Under the pieces are notes generated by a model. That model saw only the letters and a program-made list of their open reading frames with translations, ran no database searches and was not told the DNA's origin. From positions 77,895,675 to 77,959,674 of the forward strand of contig NC_090322.1 of NCBI RefSeq assembly GCF_040869045.1: a stretch of DNA of 64,000 bases. The letters are read 5' to 3'. The stretch comes from Eurosta solidaginis. Lineage: Eukaryota; Arthropoda; Insecta; Diptera; Tephritidae. Below are positions 53,593 to 63,893 of the stretch, one piece after another (the first letter of the stretch is position 1; each line of letters begins with the position of its first letter). The translations under genes and the position numbers were made by a program.

Positions 53593-54336
53593 CTACCATA
53601 CGTGTGGGGCGTCTCCGTTTATTGTGCAGAACGTCGTTTCTTCTATTTGATCCGCCAACATCTCACCACTACTGTCCGCCCGCAAATTTGAATGCCATAG
53701 ATCGTGATGGGCATTAAAGTCGCCTAAGATAATGCGATTGTTGCCAGTGAGTAAGGCGCTAATATTAGGGCGGTATCCACTGGGGCAACATGTGGCAGGA
53801 GGGATGTAGATGTTGATGATTTCTAAGTTTGCATCGCCTGACCGGACAGATAGGCCTTGACGTTCTAAGGTATTGTCCTTGCGGTCGATGCCAGGATCAA
53901 ATATATGATATTGCACAGAGTGGTGTATGATAAACGCGAGACCGCCTCCATTTCCGCTCACGCGATCTTTTCTGTGGACATTATACCCAGAACAGGTTTG
54001 CAGTGCAGATCTTGCTGTGAGTTTAGTATCTTGAATCGCAGCAATGCGGATGTTGTGCCGCTTCATGAAATCGACTATCTCCATGATCTTCCCAGTTAGT
54101 CCATTACAGTTTAACTGCAGAATTCTGAAGTGCATAGGGGGAGACGTCGCCACTCTGGGAGTAAGTGACGGGTGACTGCGCCTGGGTTGAGGAAGGCCAG
54201 GACGCAACTGCTGTTGTGACCCTGGGACTGGGCGTCCTTGGGCAAGCATTGGGGTACCCGGTAGATTGGGGTTTGCGACTTGGCAACATGGCGCAATGAA
54301 ACCCGTCGGGGGTTGCCTTCGCGGAGACCAGAACAT
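53593..54336 (-). pseudogene. LINE endonuclease domain (copy D)
   Basis: 248 codons, start MFWSPRRQPPTGFIAPCC. The AP-endonuclease motifs are FRILQLNCNGLTGK (Asn), IRIAAIQDTKL (the usual Glu of QET is Asp), GGGLAFIIHHSV, LEIINIYIPP and RIILGDFNAHHDLWHS. The frame breaks after GDAPHVW. The remaining C-terminal part of the domain is degraded in 53593-53112. Confidence 0.8.
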
Positions 54337-54533
54337 CTAGGATAGTGGCACCGCCCAAGGCAGGAGCTGCAAAAGATTCTTTTCCGGCAGATGCAGCAAA
54401 ACCATTTCTCAGGACCGGGGTCAGGAGACGGACCCGGATTGGAATCGATACCTTCCCGGAGCAAGAGAATATGGAGCAGTCCCGCTGCAAGGAGCTGCTG
54501 GGAGGATGACAATTTGTGGGAGGGACGCAACAA
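54104..54533 (-). pseudogene. LINE N-terminal region with zinc-ribbon-like motif (copy D)
   Basis: The frame starts MLRPSHKLSSSQQLLAAGLL and reads LLLREGIDSNPGPSPDPG, then WFCCICRKRIFCSSCLGRCH, a Cys-rich PHD/RING-like finger upstream of the endonuclease. Frames overlap with the endonuclease ORF, so a frameshift lies near 54250. Confidence 0.6.
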
Positions 54534-54640
54534 ATTAAATGGGGTTACACTGAAATGACAGTCCTTGGTCGGGAAAATCCCGAGTCGCTCCGGTACATAG
54601 AACCGACTGCCTTGGGAAGTGGAGTACTATCCTATCTTAT

Positions 54641-55424
54641 AGGTAAGGTTAATTTTAATTCAATTTATTTATTATTACGGTTGTTTAGGCCTAAAACTTA
54701 AACTACTAAGTACAATTCATTATTACAATCTGTTATTACTATTGAATATGCTGTTGGAATGCCATGTGATTCCGATCAGCATATTTGCCTGACAAACGGA
54801 CGAGTCTGGGAGCCACTTATTTATATAAATAAATAAATCCAACAACAACAACTTATTTAAGGGAGGTTGGAAAGGACGCGTTTCCAATCCTCCAGTACTG
54901 CTAGCTTAAGGCAACAAAATTTGGAACTTATATTTTTCAATTATATTTGTATTTTAAGCTGTCGGAATGTATTAGTCTCCGATCAACACAGCTAAAAATG
55001 TCTTTGGATGTTGGAAATTGAAAATAACGTTCATCCTATCACCCGTCAACTTTGTTTAGTAAAGACGCTGTCGGAATGCATAAAGATTTCGATCAGCACA
55101 GCTCAACATATAATGGGAGGTTGGAAAGGACGTGTTTCCAATCCCCCGTGCACCAACTTTTGTTTGGCCTTATTTTCGTTACACATCATATAATTTTATT
55201 GTTATATTAATGCTGTCAGAATGCGAGAGATTCCGATCAGCAACAGTAAATATCGGCTGAAAATACCGAATTCCAGCGAAATTAGTTGTTGGAACTGTCT
55301 GGAGTTACAGGTGACGACCGATTTTCTTTTCCTTAGGGCCGGATGCATTGTGTTTTGCTGCTTCCGATATTACCATTCCCTTTTCGCGCTCCAGTATCGA
55401 ATATATGATGGAAAAAATAAAAGG
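54641..55424 (-). repeat. LINE 3' region with hairpin repeats
   Basis: Four copies of an inverted-repeat motif GCTGTCGGAATGC...ATTCCGATCAGC at about 54750, 54958, 55067 and 55211, alternating with two copies of GGGAGGTTGGAAAGGACG, GTTTCCAATCC. It follows the LINE C-terminus on the minus strand and ends near TTTATTTATTATTACGG, which resembles the 3' end of the LINE at 14290. Each motif can fold as a stem-loop. Confidence 0.6.
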
Positions 55425-55844
55425 AGAAAAACTTTGTCTTATTGGAAGGGTTATACAATGCTCCAATAAACTCTTTTTAAAAGTATTAAAGTTATTACTA
55501 CTTTTTATGTGATTAGGAAGTTCATTAAAATATTGCAGGCCCTTATAAAATATATTTTGCTTGTCCACTTCTGTTTTGAAAAGAGGTAATTTAAAATTGT
55601 TGTTTTCTCTGATTACGTATGAATGTCCATCATTTACATATATAAGCTTTTCGCTGAGGCAAGTTAGTAATCTACCATGCTTGATATTAAATACAAATTT
55701 CATACTGTGGTAGAATATAAGCTGTTTTATACTCAACCAGTTGTAACGACAGCCTAATGAGTTAATCGCAATATCAAATATCAATTTCAAATTTTTCACT
55801 ACCCCTGCCTGCATATCTGTATGAAGTATTAACAGTAACTCCAC
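55425..55844 (-). pseudogene. LINE ORF2 C-terminal fragment
   Basis: LIFYHSMKFVFNIKHGRL, NNNFKLPLFKTEVDKQNIFY and GLQYFNELPNHIKSS align by eye with the C-terminus of the ORF2 at 14356-16856 (IFFHSMKFIFNIKHGN, NFKLPFFRTEIDQQNIFYKG). The homologous part ends around LPIR; the longer frame to 55305 is not LINE. RT itself is absent. Confidence 0.8.
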
Positions 55845-55849
55845 AAGTT

Positions 55850-58590
55850 CGAAAAGTATATTTTATGGGTAGGTGCGCAAGTTTACATGTGTGAATGTAA
55901 TCGTAAAGACGGTGAACGTGATAGGGTATAGGCATGTGTGCGTGCCATTATTTAAATGTATGCGTGCAGCGGTTTGACTGGGTGAAAGCGGAAATTTTTC
56001 GAAGACAGGAAAGGCTTAAAAGAGCGATCGCCAGCAAACTTGGACTCAGTACGGGACTTTCAGGTGTCACTGAAGAATATTGGTAGTGTTGTGGTTTTTC
56101 TTCAAGCGTCCGCGAAGCTGGAGTTAACAAAAAAAAAAAAAAAGGAAAGGAAAAAAAGGCTTTAAAACCAAGAAAAAAAAGGCGTGTCGGTATCGCGGCA
56201 GTTGCTGTTAGATAGTGAGTTCTAGATCCTGTGAGTTCCAGAAAAGGGGATCGGTAATAATTAGCTGCTGGTGAGTTACACATCCCTTATCCTTATGTAT
56301 AAGCAATCCTAGAAACTAAGCTGCACAATGACGCTACAGTTCGCCCGGTGTTCACTGCTATCGCTTTTCAAAAAACAAAAAAAGGGGATTTATTTTCGTG
56401 GATTCCAGAGGCAGTGTTCTGGGAGGTTTCGTTTTTCTTGATGTTCGAGTTTGAGTTTTTTTGGTGAAATATATCTATGCAAAAAGCCTCGAAACAATAA
56501 AGCGAAACGGAGAAACTTCTTAGGATAAAGTTGCTGATATCAACGAAACAAAAATCCTTTGATATTTTGAGAAAAAAAAATTTTTTAACTGAATTTAAAT
56601 AATGCTGCGAACTTATCTATCACATTGTGCAGGCTCGCGTTTAAACGGAAAATTTAAAACGATATACATGTGAGTGTGGGTGTAGATACACATACACACA
56701 TGTTAGATCACTGAGCGGGAATCAAGAAAAGTGTCTTTTTCCAGGTTCACCCACGGCCGGTGACACCGGAGTCCCTAGACTTTTCCGCGAGAAGAGACAC
56801 TGTAAAACATCAAGCTAAGCACATGGGCATTTTGGTAAAGCACGACGCAACAACACTACTAGGTTGATTCCCATTTATTACATTTTTGCACATACGAGAT
56901 TTTGCACGGTAAGATACTGCACTCGCTCCCGGCGCAAACCAACAGCTGACCGTTTGTGCGGGTAGGTCAATGAACGAAAGCATATGATATATTGGAGAGG
57001 AGAGAATAAATTCCAAATTAATCACCACCAGAGCAGCTCATTATTACCAGAGAGACAGCAAAAGCGCCCAGACGCTTCCCGCCGCTGCCCTTAGCTCAGC
57101 CAAGCAATCACCGTTCCAAATCCGGAACATTCCCAGCCTATTAGTTTCATATGTTTTATTATTTGCACTTTCGTTAACTTTTTCTTTGTTCCATCACTTA
57201 TACATGTTTGCTTTAGCTCGTTGGTTCTGTATGATACATAACCCCACTTTCATTAAAATTAGATCGAATTGATATTAATTAAGTTAGCTACATACATATA
57301 TCACGTTTATCATTATTTGTTTGCTCCATCGCACCTGATTCCCCATGAACGTATGGGAGCCAACAAGGACCCACATGATATACCGGACATCCGATTATCT
57401 TGTTTTTTTTGGTTAACAAACATAATTTGTTACGCGTTAGCATGCACGCCCCGTGATTTTTTCCCCTACACGATTTTTTCCCCGATTTTTTTGTTTTATA
57501 ATAATCACCATATATTGTTAAGGAATTTTCTTTGATGAGACCTGATTTCTCAAGTTAACCAAGGTTCCGAATAGTGTTTTCTTATGGTTTTAGCGCCCCG
57601 CATGTCATATGTGAACTGCTAATTGTAAACGAAAAGGCAAAGACTAGTGCCTCTCGCTACTACGGCTAGGCATTGGAACATCTGTATTTTTTTTTTCTCT
57701 TTCCAGCTATCCCATCTCCTGAAGCGGGCGCCTACTCCAGAAACGAGATCTTGGTGAGTGCTGAGAGGGTAATTATGTATATCTAAATAGTTTTGGCTTT
57801 TTTTGAATACCTGCACGTTTATGCACATATATATATATATACCTTTCGTTATCAATAGGCAGTGGCGGGCATATTACTAGGGACACCTATGTTATATTTG
57901 GTTATCTCTGTTTTGGTAAAATCTCATCGGTATTTTTTTTATCCAGCTCGGAATATACTTTCTTATTTGAGTTTCGTGAGGGATGACTCTTATTTGAATT
58001 TTAGAAGTTAGTTCCATGAATTAATTGAATTTAATAGGAATAATTTGATAAATTAGTTAATTGAATTTTGAACCTAGAGTAAGTTATAAACTTTTCGTGT
58101 AAGAAGAATTGTGGAATTAAATACCTAAATAGAATCGAAATGAAAAACTTATTTATTTCGTTTGGTTGAGCGTTAGAAAAAAAAAAACTATGGAAGGCTA
58201 GAGCCCTAATTTGGTGTGGGTGTTGCATAATGGCAACGGAGAGGAAATGAGTGTGAACTCTAGACGCGACACAGACATGTAGATAACGGGTCTATAAACG
58301 GACGTACGTACATCAAAAAAGGGGGGCATTGCTAAAAGTAGTAGGAGTCGCAGCAATGTCCATGGCTACGCGCGGCGATGCGTAGCGGGTGGGACAACTC
58401 CACTTGACAGGACGGCTTCTTTTCTTCACCTCTCTATTCTGTACTCTATCCCCGATCACACATAGGCATGATAACAATTTTGTAATGTTTGCTGTGGGTA
58501 AGGGCGCTGGAAATTGAACCCTCCCATCCGACGAGCTAGCTTGGGATGCAAGCGTGCCAGTGTGCCTTCTGTACCTTACCCCAACAGGCA
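55850..58590. other. Unassigned intergenic stretch
   Basis: Mixed composition; includes A-rich runs (56131-56190), a TA run (57827-57840) and short ORFs with no known motif. No transposase, RT or gag patterns and no splice-supported exon were recognised. Because 58603 looks like a primer site, part of this stretch could be an LTR. Confidence 0.35.
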
Positions 58591-58602
58591 GCAACATAAC
58601 AA

Positions 58603-58614
58603 TGGCGCCCAACG
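58603..58614 (+). promoter_or_regulatory. Possible primer binding site of an LTR element
   Basis: TGGCGCCCAACG, one base after ACATAACA, which would be an LTR ending in CA. TGGCGCCCAACG matches the start of the tRNA-Lys-type primer site. No LTR partner, gag or pol is found in the window, so this may be a lone LTR border. Confidence 0.35.
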
Positions 58615-58831
58615 AATAGCCAAAATTTTCTTTTTTTCCTCTTACCATATTTCTCCACATCATAGATCATGCCCCTCCATCTTAGCTTCCTTACTAGGTC
58701 TATCTTCCTAAATCTTTTTCTATTCCGACTGGACAGACGGTTTGTGGCGGCAGCGTTGATTTGATCAGTCAGAAGAGACTTGTGTCACCAAGACTATAGG
58801 ACTTTGACAGGCTGGGGGGTAGTATCGGCTT

Positions 58832-59522
58832 CGTTGTTGTTGTTGTTGTTGTAGCAATGCTCGCCCCACCTAATAGCCGCGACCGATCACAAATTGTCAT
58901 CAATATCCTCTAACGGGAGTCCAAGGAAACTTGCCGTTTCAACATGGGTGGACCATAAGGAAAGGGGTGTTAGAGGCGTTGGTTCCACATTACAATTGAA
59001 GAGATGGTTGGTGTCATGTTGGGACACATTGCAAGCGGGGCATAAATTTTGTATGTCGGGGTTGATTCTGGATAGGTAAGAGTTTAACCTGTTACAGCTG
59101 TTGAGCAAGAGTGACACGCGTTTCCCTGGGGAGTACGCGTTCCTCTTCCGCAAGTTTTGGATAATTTTCGTTAAGTACTGGATTCACCGGACAATTCCCG
59201 GCATAAAGGTCCGACGCCTGTTTATGGAGTTCACCAAGGACCTGCTTGTGTTTTTTCACTTCATACGGCTGGGTTCTCAGGTGCCGTATTTCCTCAAAAT
59301 GCTTACGGAGATGACTCCTTAAGTCCCTAGGCGGTGCTGGTTCATCAATCAGATGTCTGTTGGGATGCCCAGGTTTCTGGGTATTCAACAAGAACTGTTT
59401 GGTCAGCATCTCATTTCTCTCCCTGATGGGGAGTATTCTCGCCTCATTATGCAGATGGTGTTCTGGGGACATAAGTAGACAGCCCGTGGCGATTCTGAGA
59501 GCAGTATTTTGGCGACCATATG
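58832..59522 (-). mobile_element. CAA-tailed LINE, 3' fragment (copy E)
   Basis: Minus strand; the (CAA)n tail is seen as GTTGTTGTTGTTGTTG at 58835-58851. ORF sections EARILPIRERNEMLTKQFLL, LRSHLRKHFEEIRHLRTQPY, then INPDIQNLCPACNVSQHDTN and HLFNCNVEP carry the C-terminal CCHC finger, here complete with the last Cys. 5'-truncated near 59522, next to a hAT-type MITE. Confidence 0.85.
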
Positions 59523-59530
59523 GTTACAAT

Positions 59531-59989
59531 TAGAGCTAACGATTTCTCGAACTTGTTCGAAAAGAGATTTTTCGCAAGTCACGCCTTCTCGCCTTCTTCT
59601 GGAGCACAAGCGAAAATGTCCACAAAACCACAAGTAAAAGCACCGAAATGTATAGAATGCTGCCAATGCAGCGACTTAATTGAAAGTCGAGAAGCTCGCA
59701 AGTATTACGAGTAGGTATTTCGAGATTCGAGAATATCGTGAGAAGCCGTGTTCTCGATGTCTCGTTAAAAAAATAAAATATTGTGAACAAAATTATTTGT
59801 ATAATAAATATGTTTTGAGATAAGTGTCATTGGAAAGCAATAAAATCAAGTAAGAAGTCACAAGAAAAAAAACCAAGTGTATAAATACTGTCCATACAGC
59901 GATTAAATTTATGACTAGAAACTCGCGAGATTACGAGTTCTCGGGTCTGGAAAATCTCGCTTGTGTTCGAGAAGAAATCGTAACCTCTA
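59531..59989. mobile_element. hAT-type MITE
   Basis: Inverted termini TAGAGCTAACGATTTCTCGA and, from the right, TAGAGGTTACGATTTCTTCT. Exact 8-bp duplication GTTACAAT at 59523-59530 and 59990-59997. 459 bp, with several internal TCTCGA/TCGAGA motifs. No transposase. Confidence 0.92.
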
Positions 59990-60329
59990 GTTACAATCTA
60001 TGTAACGTAGCGTTACAATAACATAACCCCCCTGTACTTCTTTTTTCACTTATGCCTGAGCCCCCCCGTACTTCTTTCTATAGCATAGCCAACAACCAAC
60101 AACTGATGGCAGGCGGCAACAATACAACCATCATATGGTAAATGGCCATATGCAACCAACAGCTGATGGCAGGCCAATGGTATATTTCTCCAGCAAATCA
60201 CAAATCTTTCTCCAGCAGTTTGCGGCACAAACCGTATAAGAGGAGTGCATTTGCATTCTGCAATTCAGTTCTCGCAGGTGAGCCAGCGGAAGTGGTTGTC
60301 TTTTTAAAGACACAATAACCACTCCGGCT

Positions 60330-60810
60330 AGCTGGCTGAGTGGAAGGGGCGCTGTAATGGCGCGGGTCACTCACCACCAGGGATGGACGACGCGCGCGGT
60401 GTCTTCGGACTACTTTTCCCTCCGTCGCCCACCTTGGTGTTGAACGGGCCGCCGCCTCAATAACCAAATAACCCCTCCCCGTCAGCTCGGGCTGAGCGGC
60501 AGGGGCGCCGTCATGGCGCGGGTCACCCTCCACCTAGGCTGGACGACGCGAGTGATGTCTTCGGACTACTTTTCCTACGTCGCCCACCTTGGTGTAGAGC
60601 GGCCCGCTGCCTCAATGACCAAATAACCCCTCCCCCTCAGCTCTAGTTTAGTAGGCTGGCCGGAGCTGTGGGACCACTCCCACTAGTTAGCTGGGACGAA
60701 GGGGATGCGGCCGTGGCGCGAGTCACCCCTTGCTGCACCAGGGCTACTTTTCCCTCCGTGACCCGCCGCCCGAACGACCGCACGACCTCTCTCCACAGCT
60801 CTGGTTTCGG
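60330..60810. repeat. GC-rich tandem repeat, about 170-bp unit, nearly three copies
   Basis: Units share GGGGCGC(T/C)GT, ATGGCGCGGGTCAC, GACGACGCG, TGTCTTCGGACTACTTTTCC, GTCGCCCACCTTGGTGT and AACCAAATAACCCCTCCCC. The third copy (from about 60690) is diverged. Composition contrasts sharply with the AT-rich surroundings. Confidence 0.8.
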
Positions 60811-61150
60811 CCGTGAGCCGATGCGTGCGCACAAGAGGCTACCGCTGTGCCGTTAAGGTGCACTTCCCCTCCGCCCACGGGTCGGTGCACGGTGTCTCGG
60901 CGGGTACAACCCCGCCCTTAACGCACCTTCTATCTAGCGTGCAAGTAGGGAGGCGGGGGTGTCCAGCGGTGAAACCAGCACTAACCCGAGTCCTCGCAGG
61001 TCACCGACCCCGCCGACTATCGATCCTACCACCGACTACCTATCCATCCGATACCGCCGACTACCGCCATCCGATCCCACCGAATAACCCGCCCTGAACG
61101 GGCAGCAGCTGTACAGGTAAACTCCGCCGCCAGCCTAATTCCCCTCTCAC
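60811..61150. other. GC-rich linker between the two tandem arrays
   Basis: Contains CGACTA/CCATCCGATACC repeats (61015-61090) of the type CCGACTA-CCGATCC. Open frames here are low-complexity and change frame with the repeats. No gene is recognised. Confidence 0.45.
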
Positions 61151-61625
61151 CACCGATGCCGTCACATCGTCGCCCCTCTGGTGCCGCCGCTGCTTCCATC
61201 CCGCCGGTGCTACGTCGACCGTTGGCCGTTCGCCATACTACCGCCGTGCTGATCTCGCCCTGCTGGTGTCGCCGCTGCTACGACGACCGTTGGCCGTTCA
61301 CCATCCTACCGCCGTTCTGCCGCTGCTTCCGTCCCGTCGCTCCTACGACGACCGTTGGCCGCCCTCCATCCTACCGCCGTTAAGCCGCTGCTTCTATCCT
61401 GCCGCTGCTACGCCGGCCGTTCGCCGTCCGCCATCCCACCGCCGTTAAGCCGCTGCTTCCATCTTGCCGCTGCTACCCCGGTCGTTGGCCGTCCGTCATC
61501 CTACCGCCGTGCTTATCCCGCCGCTGCTTCCATACCGCCGTTCCAATCCGTCCGTTACCCTACCACCGTTCCTGCCGATACCCCTCTGCTACGACGACCG
61601 TTACCGGCCACTCCCCCTCACCATC
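61151..61625. repeat. Minisatellite with 65-bp period
   Basis: About six to seven copies of a unit with CTACGACGACCGTTGGCCGT, CCATCCTACCGCCGT, and GCCGCTGCTTCCATCC. The unit length of 65 bp is not a multiple of 3, so long Pro/Arg/Ala-rich ORFs in all frames here are by-products rather than genes. Confidence 0.85.
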
Positions 61626-61689
61626 TTGGAATGGAAAGCTGCTGCCCTCCCAATACCTCCAGCCGTGTGTGCATGTGTTCGTAACACAT

Positions 61690-62220
61690 AATTATTGTAT
61701 TTTTATTCAGTAGGGGTTTGTGGGACCTTTACTCGACTCTGGATTGACTAAGCGTTACCCCAGGCTTTGACAAAAGCCACCTCATATCAACGAAAGCCAA
61801 AAACCATTCTTGAATTGTAAAATTTGTTACTCTCGAATTGAAATGGAGGTAGCGCAAAATAACGTAGTCTGTTCAACGTGACTATCATCAGGCGTAGCAT
61901 CAAATACTTGGCTTTCCTGCGTTGATCTAATATAGTTTCCCTCAGGTGTTTTGCACTTTATAAAGCGTTTTGACCCAGCTGCCAAATGAAATATTTATTC
62001 TTAAATTTTAAGGAAAGGGACTTTTCAAAATGTTTTTCACACTTCACTATAATATTAAAACGTAATGCAGATATTCGTTGCTTTTGAAATTTTGCTTAAA
62101 AATTGCACATGGAACAACTAGAGACTCTGCTGATTTAAAAATATGTCTTTGTACCTCTAAATCGCGGGCCTCCTCAGAAACCCCGGGCCCGGGGGAATCC
62201 CCCCATTCCCCCTCCCTCTC
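61690..62220. other. No gene seen
   Basis: AT-rich, with a GC-rich island at 62165-62225 carrying GGGCCCGGGGGAATCCCCCC. Nothing identifiable. Confidence 0.4.
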
Positions 62221-62221
62221 G

Positions 62222-62600
62222 ACGGGCCTGGTTACAATATTTAATCTTCTAAAATCACCACATGGATGCCAATCATTTAACTCTTTTTTAGGTACAAGGT
62301 GAACTGGTGATGCTACTGAAGAATTTGAAGGCCGACAAATGCCTGTTTTAACTAAGAAATCAAACTCCGTTTTTGAAACTTTGTATTTTACCGGATCTAA
62401 GCGCCTGGGCTTAGAAAATGGAAGACTACCATCTGTTTCAAGTCAATGTACTGTTGTATGTTTAACTGGTTTATTATTTCATACTTTCAAATGAATAAGA
62501 ATATTGACAGTTGTCATTACATTATAATCTGGGTCTGCAATAAGTGACGGAAACTCTCTTAATAATTTTGTAAATTTATTGCAAACACAAATAATTTAGG
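62222..62600 (-). pseudogene. Gypsy RT N-terminal fragment
   Basis: Minus frame: TDGSLPFSKPRRLDPVKYKV, then KTGICRPSNSSVASPVHLV and WHPCGDFRRLNIVTRP, the classic entry of Gypsy RT (…SPWASPLHLVPKK…WRPCGDYRRLN). A stop and the absence of the catalytic part show it is a relic. It ends at the GC-rich island at 62220. Confidence 0.75.
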
Positions 62601-62689
62601 TAATGGAATACCCCGAAAGTAGGATACTGTATTAACTGAGAGATTGGTTAATGGATCTACTAAACGCTTATTTTTAATATGGGAGCGTG

Positions 62690-62860
62690 TCATTATTCTG
62701 TATTACAAATTTCTGGGTGACAAAATTCTGTAAATTGCAAAAAAATTCTGCTTGAACAAAATTCCGCTTTTTTAAAATTTAGCTTTTTAAAATTCTGCTT
62801 TCTAAAATTCTGCTTTTTCAAAATTCTGCATGTTTAATTCTGGAAGTCAAAATTCCGGAA
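62690..62860. repeat. AAAATTCTGCTTTTT short tandem repeat
   Basis: About eight imperfect copies, 15-20 bp each, of AAAATTCTG(C/T) followed by T-rich spacer. Simple satellite-like DNA. Confidence 0.75.
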
Positions 62861-62880
62861 TCATGGCATGGCGTAGCCGG

Positions 62881-63826
62881 TGTTGGATCGGCTAAGGGTT
62901 ATTTTTTTAAAGTGCGGCCGAAGGCCGCCTACGATATTTTCTTCAAGGTTCGAAACGAGCTCCAGGCCAGAACAATAATTTTTTGTAATTGTTAAGCATA
63001 CTAATGTTTTGGGCGCTTACAGTTTATTTCATCAGCTTATTCTCCTCATCTCTTTAGATGACTTTTTCTTAATTACTCACTATTTCTAATAACGTTGCTT
63101 TTCATATAGTATGTAAGAAACAATGAAGTACCAACATACATATTGTAACGAATTTACTGGCAAATCCTCTTATTTGCAATCTTCTGCTAACGTTCGTATC
63201 GCTAAACTGTTGAATAAATAACTCCAATATTGAATAATGGCCTTTATTAAAGTACTTCACAATAACACATATACTTTGCAACTAGCTTGCTTAATAACCA
63301 AACTGACTGATAGCTTAGATGAAACTCTACTATTGCCCGACAGATTGCGTGCTTAATCAAAAACTGATTACAGCGCCTCTACCGCTGGTGCTTTTATACT
63401 CTGTGATTTCCTCGTGGTATCTTCTAGGCGCTTCCAGAATTTACTTAGTTGCCGTCATATAATTATAACTTCAGATGCACGTATATAGCTTCTCATATGC
63501 GTGTATTTGTGAGCGACACTTCAACAATTACAATTGCATACTTTTGGGAGCATCTCTTCTCTGCTGCGTGTACGTACATATGTGTAGACATAATGTTTTA
63601 TTCGTTTATGTAGATACAAGTGACTGTCTGCTTTATTGTTGTTGTGACTTCATTTACTTAGCATCAGACTAGGGATGTGAGGATCACTTAGTGTCACTCA
63701 TATTCGTCACAATATTTATGTAAACCTTTTTTCCGCTACATATAAATAACCAGCTGTACAATAAATTTATTCACTCTCATATTCAATCATCGAGAACCGG
63801 TTGTCCTTTTTTTGCGTAGCTCAACA
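62881..63826 (+). repeat. LTR of a Copia-like element, split by a solo Gypsy LTR
   Basis: Starts TGTTGGATCGG and ends GTAGCTCAACA; without the 568-bp insertion and duplicated ATAT it is about 374 bp. A TATAAATA lies at 63741. The right boundary is supported by the Copia-type primer site that follows; the left boundary is inferred from the TGTTGG start. Confidence 0.6.
63144..63711 (-). mobile_element. Solo LTR of Gypsy family 2
   Basis: On the minus strand TGTGACGAATATGAGTG to AATTCGTTACA, as in the copies at 6521, 10912 and 16950. Flanked by ATAT at 63140-63143 and 63712-63715. No internal element sequence, so it arose by LTR-LTR recombination. Confidence 0.93.
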
Positions 63827-63842
63827 GGTTATGGGGCCAGTG
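63827..63842 (+). promoter_or_regulatory. Copia-type primer binding site
   Basis: GGTTATGGGGCCAGTG closely resembles the Copia primer site, which pairs to an internal region of initiator tRNA-Met (GGTTATGGGCCCAG form). It follows the LTR CA directly. Confidence 0.75.
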
Positions 63843-63893
63843 CGGTAATATCTAAGTAAAAGTACACATTATAATTTTTTAATTTTTTGCGCT

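Larger units (their letters stand above)
53112..54640 (-). mobile_element. CAA-tailed LINE family, 5' half in inverted orientation (copy D)
   Basis: On the minus strand it begins near 54640, encodes an N-terminal zinc-type region and the endonuclease, and ends at LLVDEHKRAKWEEHL, at the (CAA)n tail of copy B. Copy B lacks precisely the part that copy D contains, so together they make an almost complete LINE arranged tail to tail. Confidence 0.75.

Noticed and set aside
61151..61691. Long Pro/Arg/Ala-rich ORFs over the GC-rich minisatellite
   Set aside because: They exist in several frames and change frame because the repeat period is 65 bp; no domain or start context.
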